Positions 1-5,766 of a stretch of 6,800 bases of DNA are shown in pieces. This DNA is from an uncultured bacterium (GTDB taxonomy: Bacteria; Patescibacteriota; Minisyncoccia; Phycocordibacterales; GWA1-40-21). The position numbers were made by a program, and so were the translations under genes. Position 1 is the first letter of the stretch. Every line of letters starts with the position of its first letter. The stretch is taken from NCBI GenBank assembly GCA_903824735.1, contig CAIJXO010000001.1, positions 1-6,800 of the forward strand, read 5' to 3'. The notes below the pieces were generated by a model. It did no database searches. It had not been told where the DNA came from and saw nothing but the letters and a program-made list of their open reading frames with translations.

Positions 1-2
1 CA

Positions 3-1169
3 ATGCAAAATAGAAAAATAATCTTTACCTTAATACTCGTGGTGGTCGTGATAATCGTTGCGTTTGTTATCACAAATAATAGAAGCACTGCAAATATCCA
101 AGTTGGTATGATCTCTCCACTTTCCGGTACTTTTGCTGTAAATGGTGAGCAAGCACGTAACGCTGCTTTATTGGCAGTCGAACAAATAAATTCAAACGGA
201 GGAATTCTCGGCAAAAAACTTGAGCTCGTAGTTGAGGACGGTAAATGTGATGCCGCGGCTTCGCTCAACTCTTGGAAGAAACTGACAGAAGTTGACCGTG
301 TGAACATTGTTTTAGGTGGTCACTGTAGTACTGAGACGCTGACGGTTGCTCCACTGGCTTCTTCGACCGAGACCTTGCTCTTAGCAAACATTACTTCGGC
401 TACCAAGATAGCAAACGAAGGGAATTGGGTCTTTAGACATTCTCCACCTAGTTCATATATTGGTGTGGAAGCTGGTAAATATACTGTCGCCACGTTGGGT
501 TACAAGAAAATTGGTGTAATTTCTGAGCAAAAAGATTTCCCGGCTACCTATTCACAGTATTTTATCGAATCAGCAAAAAATGCCGGAGCAGTGATTGTCT
601 ACAAAGAAGAATTCGCACCCGGTACGACTGATTTCCGTTCGATTCTTACAAGGGTCAAGAACAGCGATGTCGATGTGATTTTAGTCTCTACACAGGGTGG
701 TAGTACCGCCGGTCAGATTGCCCGACAGCTTCATGAGATGGGGATGGAGAAGGAACAGATATATAATGCCGGCTTTGATTTGAAGTCTTTTAAAGATGGT
801 TCAGCTGGTTATACCCCCGCCAAATCTTTTGTCGTGACTGGATATGCTAATCCAGATGATCAAAAAGTAAAAGAATTTGTTTCAGCATATGAAGTAAAGT
901 ACAATCAGCCAATTACTTTCAACTTGTACTACATCTCTGCGGTCTACGATATGGTTATGCGCATGAAAGACGCTATGGTGGCTTGTGGTTCAACTGATAA
1001 TGTCGAGTGTATCCGTGGTCAGTTTAAGACTGCAACTTCATACGAAGGAGTTTCTGGTCACATTCAAGTTGCGTCGACTTATTCTCCGCAGTCTTCAATC
1101 ATGCCACTTGGTATATTGACGATTGGTAGCGATGGCAAGGCTCTGGTAAAAGCGCTGGAGATTAAATAG
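3..1169 (+). CDS. LivJ/LivK-type ABC transporter substrate-binding protein, membrane-anchored
   Basis: This is probably the extracytoplasmic receptor of a branched-chain amino acid (LIV/HAAT) ABC importer. Residues 6-23 are a strongly hydrophobic segment behind a short basic N-terminus (QNRK). No lipobox cysteine follows, so it is either a membrane anchor or an uncleaved signal. The type I periplasmic-binding fold starts with VGMISPLSGTFA at 34-45. Cys82 (EDGKCD) and Cys108 (GGHCSTET) fall where LivJ has its disulfide-bonded pair, and the Ser/Thr after Cys108 match its ligand-contact loop. A second cysteine pair is at 328 and 336. At 388 residues the length is normal for the family. The ATG lies 2 nt from the window edge, so its upstream signals are unseen, but the hydrophobic segment follows it directly, which supports this start. 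The next gene is a second receptor, 97 bp downstream. Exact ligand is unknown: amino acids are likely, but amides or urea are possible in this family. Confidence 0.9.
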   Translation: MQNRKIIFTLILVVVVIIVAFVITNNRSTANIQVGMISPLSGTFAVNGEQARNAALLAVEQINSNGGILGKKLELVVEDGKCDAAASLNSWKKLTEVDRVNIVLGGHCSTETLTVAPLASSTETLLLANITSATKIANEGNWVFRHSPPSSYIGVEAGKYTVATLGYKKIGVISEQKDFPATYSQYFIESAKNAGAVIVYKEEFAPGTTDFRSILTRVKNSDVDVILVSTQGGSTAGQIARQLHEMGMEKEQIYNAGFDLKSFKDGSAGYTPAKSFVVTGYANPDDQKVKEFVSAYEVKYNQPITFNLYYISAVYDMVMRMKDAMVACGSTDNVECIRGQFKTATSYEGVSGHIQVASTYSPQSSIMPLGILTIGSDGKALVKALEIK

Positions 1170-1202
1170 AGATTGGCCGGGAATCATTATTGGAGAGTTT
1201 GT

Positions 1203-1231
1203 TTGTAAAAAAGTTTTAAAGGGTTTATTAT
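1203..1231 (+). promoter_or_regulatory. Candidate sigma70-type promoter for the second substrate-binding protein
   Basis: TTGTAA (1203-1208; 4 of 6 consensus bases) and TATTAT (1226-1231; 5 of 6) are separated by 17 bp. Transcription would start near 1238, giving a leader of about 29 nt before the ATG at 1267. The leader contains no clear Shine-Dalgarno sequence. This is a pattern match by eye in an AT-rich gap, so chance occurrence is possible. Confidence 0.45.
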
Positions 1232-1251
1232 GTATTCCATATTAACCCTTT
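1218..1251. repeat. Inverted repeat between the two receptor genes (hairpin or operator)
   Basis: AAAGGGTT (1218-1225) and AACCCTTT (1244-1251) are perfect 8-bp inverted arms around an 18-nt AT-rich loop. The pairing can be extended on the outside after one mismatch (TT with AA). On the plus strand the right arm ends in TTTT, so this could be a weak terminator for the first receptor gene. The loop also holds the predicted -10 box (1226-1231), so an operator for a dimeric repressor is an equally good reading. The rest of the 97-bp gap shows nothing else that I recognise. Confidence 0.5.
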
Positions 1252-1266
1252 TAACTTACTTAAAAT

Positions 1267-2415
1267 ATGGACGAAGCAAAAGTAGCGAATTCTAGAAAGT
1301 GGTGGGTTATTGCTGTCGTGGCGTTGGTGATTATTATCGGCATCTATTTTGGTTCTAGCAAGACTCCAGCCGGCGGTTACAATATCGGTGCGGTCATTTC
1401 TCTAACAGGTAATAACGCCGCTTATGGGCAATCTGCTCAAAGGGGGATGCAGTTAGCTATGGACGAGATCAATAAGGACGGGTCAAAGCTTAATGTTCTA
1501 TTCGAGGATGATCGTTCAACAAACGATGGTGCTGTCAGTGCATTTCAGAAACTGATCTCAACACAGAGTATTCCAGTTGCCGTTGGTTTCGTGGGTAGTG
1601 GTGGTGCTGTATCAGCTTCGGCCGTCGCAGAGGCTAGTAAGGTTGTCGAGATTTCTACTTCAGCCGGTACAGATGAGATGAAAGAGGCTGGGGATTATGT
1701 TTTTAGAATTAGAGAAAAATCTTCTACTCACGGACAGGAAATGGCTAGGTATGTTAAAAATAAACTTGGACTAAACAAGGTGGCTTTGTATTACGCCAAT
1801 GCATCAAATGGAATATCTTACGCCGATGCTTTTAAGGAAGAGTTCGTTAAAATCGGAGGAACCATTGTGGCCGATGAAAAATATGTCGAGAAGAGCAATG
1901 ATCATCGTTCACAGCTTTCAAAATTGAAACTAGTTGGGCCAGAGGGTGTCTATCTTGCGGGTACTGCGATTGATATGGCACAAATAATGCTACAAGCCGA
2001 AAGCGTCGGTTTGAAGACTCGTTGGTTTGTTTCGGCCGGAGCGGAGAATCCTAAGATTATAGAAATTGCTAAAGATAAAGCCGAGGGACTTGTCTACACT
2101 ACTCCAGCCTTTGATCCGGAAGACAAAAGTGGTTTGGTGGCGAACTTTGTCGAGGCTTATCAGAAAAAGTATGCTGAGTTGCCAAACTTTGCCGCTGCAA
2201 ATGGATATGATGGAATAGTCTTGGCATATCAAGTTATTAAAAAATATGGTTATGGTGTCGAAGATATCAAGCGAGGTTTGTACTTAACACAAAATTTCCC
2301 TGGTGTTGGAGGCCAGTTCTCTTTTGATAAATTTGGGGAAGTAGAAAAACAGATTATGTTTAAGACCGTTAAGGGCGGAAAGTTTGTGCGGGTAGGGGAA
2401 CAACATTTATATTGA
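1267..2415 (+). CDS. Second LivJ/LivK-type ABC transporter substrate-binding protein, membrane-anchored
   Basis: This is a second receptor of the same family (Peripla_BP_6-like), 382 residues. A short cytoplasmic head (about residues 1-11, with two basic residues at 10-11) precedes a hydrophobic segment at 12-28 (WWVIAVVALVIIIGIYF), again without a lipobox, so it is probably tethered to the membrane. The binding fold begins with IGAVISLTGNNAAYG at 40-54, where the family usually reads 'G...PLTG..A..G'. A GSGGAVSASAV stretch (110-120) and STSAGTDEM (130-138) are the expected ligand-loop regions. Unlike its neighbour it has no cysteine at all, and the two proteins are clearly divergent, so it is not a recent duplicate and may bind a different ligand or serve the same permease with another specificity. 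Its TGA stop lies inside the -35 box of the next gene's promoter. The ATG is chosen because the anchor follows directly; no Shine-Dalgarno is visible. Confidence 0.88.
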   Translation: MDEAKVANSRKWWVIAVVALVIIIGIYFGSSKTPAGGYNIGAVISLTGNNAAYGQSAQRGMQLAMDEINKDGSKLNVLFEDDRSTNDGAVSAFQKLISTQSIPVAVGFVGSGGAVSASAVAEASKVVEISTSAGTDEMKEAGDYVFRIREKSSTHGQEMARYVKNKLGLNKVALYYANASNGISYADAFKEEFVKIGGTIVADEKYVEKSNDHRSQLSKLKLVGPEGVYLAGTAIDMAQIMLQAESVGLKTRWFVSAGAENPKIIEIAKDKAEGLVYTTPAFDPEDKSGLVANFVEAYQKKYAELPNFAAANGYDGIVLAYQVIKKYGYGVEDIKRGLYLTQNFPGVGGQFSFDKFGEVEKQIMFKTVKGGKFVRVGEQHLY

Positions 2416-2440
2416 CAGGCGAATCTTAGGGGTATATAAT
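2412..2440 (+). promoter_or_regulatory. Consensus sigma70-type promoter for the AAA ATPase (and probably livM)
   Basis: TTGACA (2412-2417) and TATAAT (2435-2440) are both perfect consensus hexamers with the optimal 17-bp spacer. The TGA stop codon of the preceding receptor gene (2413-2415) is part of the -35 box. Transcription would begin near 2447 with a leader of about 34 nt to the ATG at 2481. Since only 10 nt separate the ATPase from livM, the same promoter could also drive the permease gene. Confidence 0.8.
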
Positions 2441-2480
2441 AAACGCTATCGTAATCGCATTTGTTATAAATCACTAAGAT

Positions 2481-3617
2481 ATGCTTATATTTCAACGCGA
2501 AAACTATATACCGATATTGGATAAATTGTTCAAAGGCAAGATTATTATCATTTACGGCCCAAGGCAAGCGGGGAAGACTACTCTGTGTAAAGAGATCCAA
2601 AAGAAGTATCCTAATAGTCGGATTTTGACCTGTGATGATCCAAATATTGCAAATAGTTTGGAACCAAAATCGGTGAGCGAATTGCAAAAAATTCTGGGCG
2701 ACAACAGATTAATAATAATCGATGAGGCGCAGAGGGTCGAGAATATTGGTGTCACCTTGAAAATAATTGCCGACAGTCAAAGTGATACCCAGATCATCGC
2801 CACTGGCTCGTCCTCTTTCGATTTGGCAAATAAAATAAACGAGCCTCTAACGGGTAGAAACTGGAAATTTTACTTGTTTCCTCTATCCCTTAAAGAGTTG
2901 TCACTTACTTATGGCCCAGAGTTACGAAGTAAAATAGTAGAACTTCTGGTCTTCGGCTCCTACCCGGAGGTAGTAGCGACAGCGGTTGGTAAAAAAGAGA
3001 TTTTAAAAAACTTAGCAAGTGATTATCTGTATAAAGATTTACTTTCTTACGAAGGCATAAGGAAACCAAAAGTCCTTTTCGATTTACTTAGACTTCTGGC
3101 TTTAAATGTCGGAAATGAAGTATCTTATAGCAAGCTAGCTAGCGATCTTTCAATCAATAGGGAAACCGTTCGGTCGTATATTGGAATATTAGAACAGGCC
3201 TTCATTGTCTTTACACTTTCGCCACTCCATAAGCATAAGAGTAAAGAAATAAGCCGATTAAATAAGGTATATTTTTACGATAATGGTATCCGTAATGCCT
3301 TATTGGATAATTTTGAACCGTTAGACAAGAGGAACGACATTGGGCAATTGTTCGAGAACTTTTTCATCGCCGAAAAAGTGAAACAATTTTATTATAAACA
3401 TCCTGAAAATAAAATATATTTTTGGCGGACCAAGCAGGGTCAAGAGATAGATTTAGTGGAAGAATATCGTGGGGGCGAGGAGTATAAAATTTTCGAGTGT
3501 AAATGGCAAGATCGAACTCAAAAAATACCGCCAATGTGGCAGAAGGAGTACAATAACTTTGAAGCTAAATTGATTCATCAGGGCAACATCCTAGATTACT
3601 TTCTTAATTTAGATTAA
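2481..3617 (+). CDS. AAA ATPase with C-terminal DUF4143 (PD-(D/E)XK-like) domain
   Basis: A 378-residue member of the widespread bacterial/archaeal ATPase family with an N-terminal AAA domain and a C-terminal DUF4143 domain; cellular role unknown. Walker A is GPRQAGKT (26-33) and Walker B is LIIIDEAQ (77-84). A sensor-like ATGSSSF stretch covers 107-113, followed by the typical LTGR and PLSLKEL segments. A winged-helix-like stretch follows in the middle (EVSYSKLASDLSINRETVRSYIGIL). The C-terminus has an Asp324 (EIDLV) and Glu339-x-Lys341 (ECK) arrangement, which resembles a PD-(D/E)XK nuclease core; activity is inferred only. Length is slightly short but within the family range. It sits inside a LIV transporter locus, has its own consensus promoter and looks more AT-rich than the livM gene after it, which suggests later insertion. 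I see no terminal repeats or target-site duplication. It should not be read as the transporter ATPase: it lacks the LSGGQ signature. Confidence 0.9.
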   Translation: MLIFQRENYIPILDKLFKGKIIIIYGPRQAGKTTLCKEIQKKYPNSRILTCDDPNIANSLEPKSVSELQKILGDNRLIIIDEAQRVENIGVTLKIIADSQSDTQIIATGSSSFDLANKINEPLTGRNWKFYLFPLSLKELSLTYGPELRSKIVELLVFGSYPEVVATAVGKKEILKNLASDYLYKDLLSYEGIRKPKVLFDLLRLLALNVGNEVSYSKLASDLSINRETVRSYIGILEQAFIVFTLSPLHKHKSKEISRLNKVYFYDNGIRNALLDNFEPLDKRNDIGQLFENFFIAEKVKQFYYKHPENKIYFWRTKQGQEIDLVEEYRGGEEYKIFECKWQDRTQKIPPMWQKEYNNFEAKLIHQGNILDYFLNLD

Positions 3618-3627
3618 TATATAGCAT

Positions 3628-4494
3628 ATGGAATACCTCATACACCTCGCCATACTTTTCGCCATCTATGTGCCACTAGCCGTGTCACTGAACTTGGTCG
3701 TTGGTTATACCGGTCTGCTTTCCGTTACTCACGCGGCGTTCTATGGAGTCGGAGCTTATGCCACGACGTTATTCATGGTGAATCTCGGCTGGAGCTTTAT
3801 ACCCTCTTTGATTGTTGCCATGATTATCTCCGGCCTGCTAGCTACTGTCTTTGGTCTGATCCTCAGCCGTTTCCGTGACGACTACTACGCTCTGGTTTCC
3901 TTCGGTTTCAACATTATCGTCTACAGCATACTCTTAAACTGGGAGGATCTGACTCGCGGACCGCTCGGTATCCCTGGTATCCCTCGGCCGGAGATATTTG
4001 GTTTTACTTTTAGCTCGAATCTTTCATTCTTGATTTTAAGCTTGGCGCTAGCCTTTGGTATCTATCTCGTCTCGGCCGGGATTGTAAAATCTTCCTTCGG
4101 TCGCGTTCTCAAAGGTATTCGTGAAGACGAGAAAGTCCTCGCTGTCTTTGGCTACAATACCAAGATTTTCAAACTAGTAATCTTCAGCGTCACCGCTATG
4201 ATGGCTGGTCTCGCTGGTGGTCTGTTTGCTACTTACATTACTTTCATCGATCCTTCGACCTTCAGCTTAAACGAATCCATTTTCATTCTCGCAATTATTA
4301 TCCTTGGCGGTATGGCGAATCTCCGTGGCTCCGTTGTGGGCGCACTTTTCCTTATCCTTCTACCAGAAATTCTCCGCTTCGTTGGTTTTCCTACCGACAT
4401 CGCCGCGCAAATGCGCCAGGTCGTCTACGGTGCCTTACTTGTTATCTTGATGCTCTATCGTCCACAAGGTTTGATGGGGGAGTATAAGTTGTAA
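3628..4494 (+). CDS. livM: Branched-chain amino acid ABC transporter permease, LivM type
   Basis: An inner-membrane permease subunit of a LIV/HAAT importer, 288 residues and strongly hydrophobic. Family landmarks appear in order: SLNLVVGYTGLLSVTHAAF (20-38, the usual 'LN...GY.G.LS.GHaaF' block), GVGAYATTL (40-48), RGPLGIPGIP (110-119), and a cytoplasmic coupling loop around 152-185 with GIREDEKVLAVFGYNTKIFK, where the ATPase subunit should dock. After these come AGLAGGLFATY (193-203), LGGMANLRGSVVGA (226-239) and the C-terminal YRPQGLMG (277-284). The family's GH pair at 33-35 reads VTH here. It follows the AAA ATPase by 10 nt, and no Shine-Dalgarno is visible before the ATG. LivM normally pairs with LivH and is powered by LivG and LivF; none is present in this window. 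Codon use is visibly richer in C-ending codons (atc, ctc, ttc) than in the ATPase upstream. A terminator hairpin follows. Confidence 0.93.
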   Translation: MEYLIHLAILFAIYVPLAVSLNLVVGYTGLLSVTHAAFYGVGAYATTLFMVNLGWSFIPSLIVAMIISGLLATVFGLILSRFRDDYYALVSFGFNIIVYSILLNWEDLTRGPLGIPGIPRPEIFGFTFSSNLSFLILSLALAFGIYLVSAGIVKSSFGRVLKGIREDEKVLAVFGYNTKIFKLVIFSVTAMMAGLAGGLFATYITFIDPSTFSLNESIFILAIIILGGMANLRGSVVGALFLILLPEILRFVGFPTDIAAQMRQVVYGALLVILMLYRPQGLMGEYKL

Positions 4495-4496
4495 AC

Positions 4497-4524
4497 TTGA
4501 CTTTACTACTCGTTTTGCAATAAT
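4497..4524 (+). promoter_or_regulatory. Possible promoter immediately upstream of the terminator hairpin
   Basis: TTGACT (4497-4502, 5 of 6) and AATAAT (4519-4524, 5 of 6) are spaced by 16 bp just after the livM stop. Transcription would begin near 4531 and run straight into the hairpin at 4541-4583, making an RNA of only about 55 nt and antisense to the 3' end of the NYN gene message. It may be a chance match in AT-rich sequence. Confidence 0.25.
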
Positions 4525-4540
4525 AGTAATGTATTACGAC

Positions 4541-4583
4541 GAAAAGGGATCCGAAAGGTGCAAGTGCCTTAGGAGCCCTTTTC
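4541..4583. terminator. Bidirectional intrinsic terminator between livM and the NYN gene
   Basis: GAAAAGGGATCC (4541-4552) pairs with GGAGCCCTTTTC (4572-4583) with a single A/G mismatch. Inside this stem AAGG (4555-4558) pairs with CCTT (4567-4570), extended by two G-T wobbles. The stem ends in A- and T-runs, so both strands have a short U-tract. It serves the end of livM on the plus strand. The minus-strand NYN gene stops within it at 4571-4569, so its last three codons (Lys-Gly-Ser) form part of the right arm. Confidence 0.75.
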
Positions 4584-5078
4584 ATTTGTCCATTTCTTAT
4601 ACTCGATGTAGGTTTTGATATTCGCAAGATAGTCAAAGTATTCAGAACCAAGTGTCTTGTATAGAGAAGAAGCTTTCTTGTTTGGAAACAATATTTTTTT
4701 GAATTTTCTCTTCTTAATCAAATAATCAACCAGTTTTTTGTAGTCTCCATCTCCAGAAATTAAGATAATACTGCTTAGATTTCTCTCCTCAATTAGACCT
4801 TTCATCGTCTCAAAGACCATGTCGGTGTCGACATTACCTTTTTTCTTCGCCAGCAGGTTTTCGTCGTGTTCCTTGAAGACCACAATATAACCGGCGTTTC
4901 TTAGATTTCTATATAAATCATCCTCATCTTTGCAGAAATAGCCTATAAAATAGTAAGCTTCAGTAGTACCGTAATTTTCCTCAAGATAAATTTTTAATTT
5001 TCTAAAATTTACTCTCCAACCATTTTCACTTGTTCCTAAGTGTAAATTTTGCCCGTCAATAAAGGCGAGGTTTTTCAT
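4569..5078 (-). CDS. NYN domain protein (LabA/DUF88-like, PIN-like fold), putative RNase
   Basis: A 169-residue single-domain protein of the NYN family (Nedd4-BP1/YacP-like nucleases), which has a PIN-like fold and is thought to cut RNA with a metal ion. The expected acidic residues are present: Asp8 in AFIDGQNL (5-12), Asp84 and Asp86 in KGNVDTDMV (80-88), and Asp110 and Asp112 in ISGDGDYKKLV (107-117). The VDTDMV and SGDGDY blocks are characteristic of the LabA/DUF88 branch. Its C-terminal tail is Lys-rich. It is transcribed away from the AbiE pair, sharing a 109-bp divergent control region with it, and converges on livM with the shared terminator at its 3' end. The ATG is supported by a predicted promoter ending only about 10 nt upstream. 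Catalytic activity and target RNA are inferred from the family, not shown here. Confidence 0.88.
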   Translation of the reverse strand: MKNLAFIDGQNLHLGTSENGWRVNFRKLKIYLEENYGTTEAYYFIGYFCKDEDDLYRNLRNAGYIVVFKEHDENLLAKKKGNVDTDMVFETMKGLIEERNLSSIILISGDGDYKKLVDYLIKKRKFKKILFPNKKASSLYKTLGSEYFDYLANIKTYIEYKKWTNEKGS

Positions 5079-5087
5079 GGCGCGAGT

Positions 5088-5116
5088 ATCCTATACCCGA
5101 TTAGTTACAACGTCAA
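5088..5116 (-). promoter_or_regulatory. Predicted near-leaderless promoter of the NYN gene
   Basis: Reading the minus strand, TTGACG (5116-5111, 5 of 6) and TAGGAT (5093-5088, 4 of 6) are 17 bp apart. An alternative -10, TATAGG, overlaps at 15-bp spacing. Transcription would start near 5081, only about 3 nt before the ATG at 5078, so the message would have almost no leader and no room for a Shine-Dalgarno sequence. Confidence 0.5.
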
Positions 5117-5141
5117 CCTTTAAGACTGTGCATAAGTTGTA
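5106..5141. repeat. Spaced inverted repeat in the NYN/antitoxin divergent region
   Basis: TACAAC (5106-5111) and GTTGTA (5136-5141) are perfect inverted half-sites with 24 bp between them. The left one overlaps the -35 box of the NYN promoter and the right one lies just upstream of the antitoxin gene's -35 region. It could be an operator for a dimeric regulator such as the AbiEi-like protein, but 6-bp arms are short enough to occur by chance. Confidence 0.3.
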
Positions 5142-5144
5142 GGC

Positions 5145-5174
5145 TTGCTTTTTGCCCAGCATCTGTGTTAGTAT
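5145..5174 (+). promoter_or_regulatory. Predicted promoter of the AbiE-like operon
   Basis: TTGCTT (5145-5150) is followed after 18 bp by TAGTAT (5169-5174), which is preceded by TGT, giving an extended -10 (TGn) element. A second register, TTGCCC (5152-5157) with TAGTAT (5174-5179) at 16 bp, overlaps it. Either start point would lie within about 7 nt of the ATG at 5188, so the message would be nearly leaderless. Confidence 0.5.
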
Positions 5175-5178
5175 AGTA

Positions 5179-5194
5179 TATACATATATGTATA
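5179..5194. repeat. 16-bp perfect palindrome over the antitoxin start codon
   Basis: TATACATATATGTATA reads the same on both strands and contains the ATG (5188-5190) of the antitoxin gene. It lies directly downstream of the predicted -10 box, a good position for a repressor operator. AbiEi proteins are known to repress their own operon by binding inverted repeats in the promoter. Its simple TA-rich composition raises the chance that it is fortuitous. Confidence 0.5.
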
Positions 5195-5766
5195 GAAAAA
5201 ATGAACACAGACGCTCGGATGGGGAGAGATTTGCTAAATTAGCGGAGCTCGATGAGGGCATCTTTCACACTACAGATTTAGCCAATCTTTGGTCAATTCA
5301 AAAAAAGACCACTCTTTATCAAACTCTTTCTCGATATCTAAAGAGAGGCTTGTTATTTCGTGTCTACAACGGCCTATATTCAATCAAAAAGGTTAGTGAG
5401 ATAGACCGGTATCTTCTTGGCGTCAAAGCGTTGCATAGGCCCGCTTACGTTTCCTGCGAGTCAATCTTGTATAAGTATGGCGCGGTCAATCAGTCGCCCC
5501 AGTCAATTACTCTTGTCAGCGCCGTTTCTAAGGTCTTTATTGTCTTAGGGCAAAAGTATAAGAGTCGACAAATGCGGGACGAGTGTTTGTTTAATGATCT
5601 TGGCATTGAGATTGCAGACGGCGTTCGTCAAGCTACGCTCTCTCGAGCGGTTGCCGATATGTTCTACTTTAATCCGCAAAAATATTTCGACGTGGAGAAT
5701 TCGAAAATTATCAATTGGCCGGAGGTAAAAAGAATACAAAAACAAGTTTATGATGATATTGCCTAA
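5188..5766 (+). CDS. AbiEi-like antitoxin / winged-helix transcriptional regulator
   Basis: The likely antitoxin of a type IV (AbiE) toxin-antitoxin pair, 192 residues from the ATG. A winged-helix region covers about residues 13-65, with a helix-turn-helix stretch (TTDLANLWSIQKKTTLYQTLSRYLKRGLL) and a wing ending in FRVYNGLYSI. The C-terminal antitoxin-like domain follows with the typical PAYVSCESILYKYGAVNQSPQSITLV block. In known AbiE systems this protein represses the operon and counters the toxin without binding it. The frame stays open upstream to a TTG at 5152, but that codon lies in front of the predicted -10 box and would add TA-rich-coded residues outside the conserved region, so I prefer ATG 5188. 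Its last 17 nt overlap the toxin gene, which implies translational coupling. Assignment rests on both its own motifs and the clear toxin partner. Confidence 0.83.
   Translation: MYRKNEHRRSDGERFAKLAELDEGIFHTTDLANLWSIQKKTTLYQTLSRYLKRGLLFRVYNGLYSIKKVSEIDRYLLGVKALHRPAYVSCESILYKYGAVNQSPQSITLVSAVSKVFIVLGQKYKSRQMRDECLFNDLGIEIADGVRQATLSRAVADMFYFNPQKYFDVENSKIINWPEVKRIQKQVYDDIA

Noticed and set aside
1990..2232. Minus-strand open frame of 80 codons inside the second receptor gene.
   Set aside because: It is a shadow of a conserved gene on the other strand, with no recognisable motif or start signal.
2250..2687. Minus-strand open frame of 145 codons spanning the end of the second receptor and the start of the ATPase.
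   Set aside because: It is antisense to two well-supported genes, covers the consensus promoter, and its translation shows no domain-like pattern.
3596..3622. A separate promoter for livM, with TTACTT and a TA-rich stretch before its ATG.
   Set aside because: The spacing between the hexamers is about 13 bp, too short; the 10-nt gap to the ATPase gene fits co-transcription better.
2416..3627. The ATPase gene as a mobile element with terminal repeats.
   Set aside because: I looked at both flanks and found no terminal inverted repeats, target-site duplication or transposase.
4442..4651. Minus-strand open frame of 69 codons across the livM end and the terminator.
   Set aside because: It runs through the terminator hairpin and overlaps both the NYN gene and livM; the translation looks random.
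5152..5187. TTG at 5152 as the start of the AbiEi-like protein.
   Set aside because: It lies upstream of the predicted -10 box, lacks a ribosome binding site, and adds residues that fall outside the conserved winged-helix region. ATG 5188 fits better.
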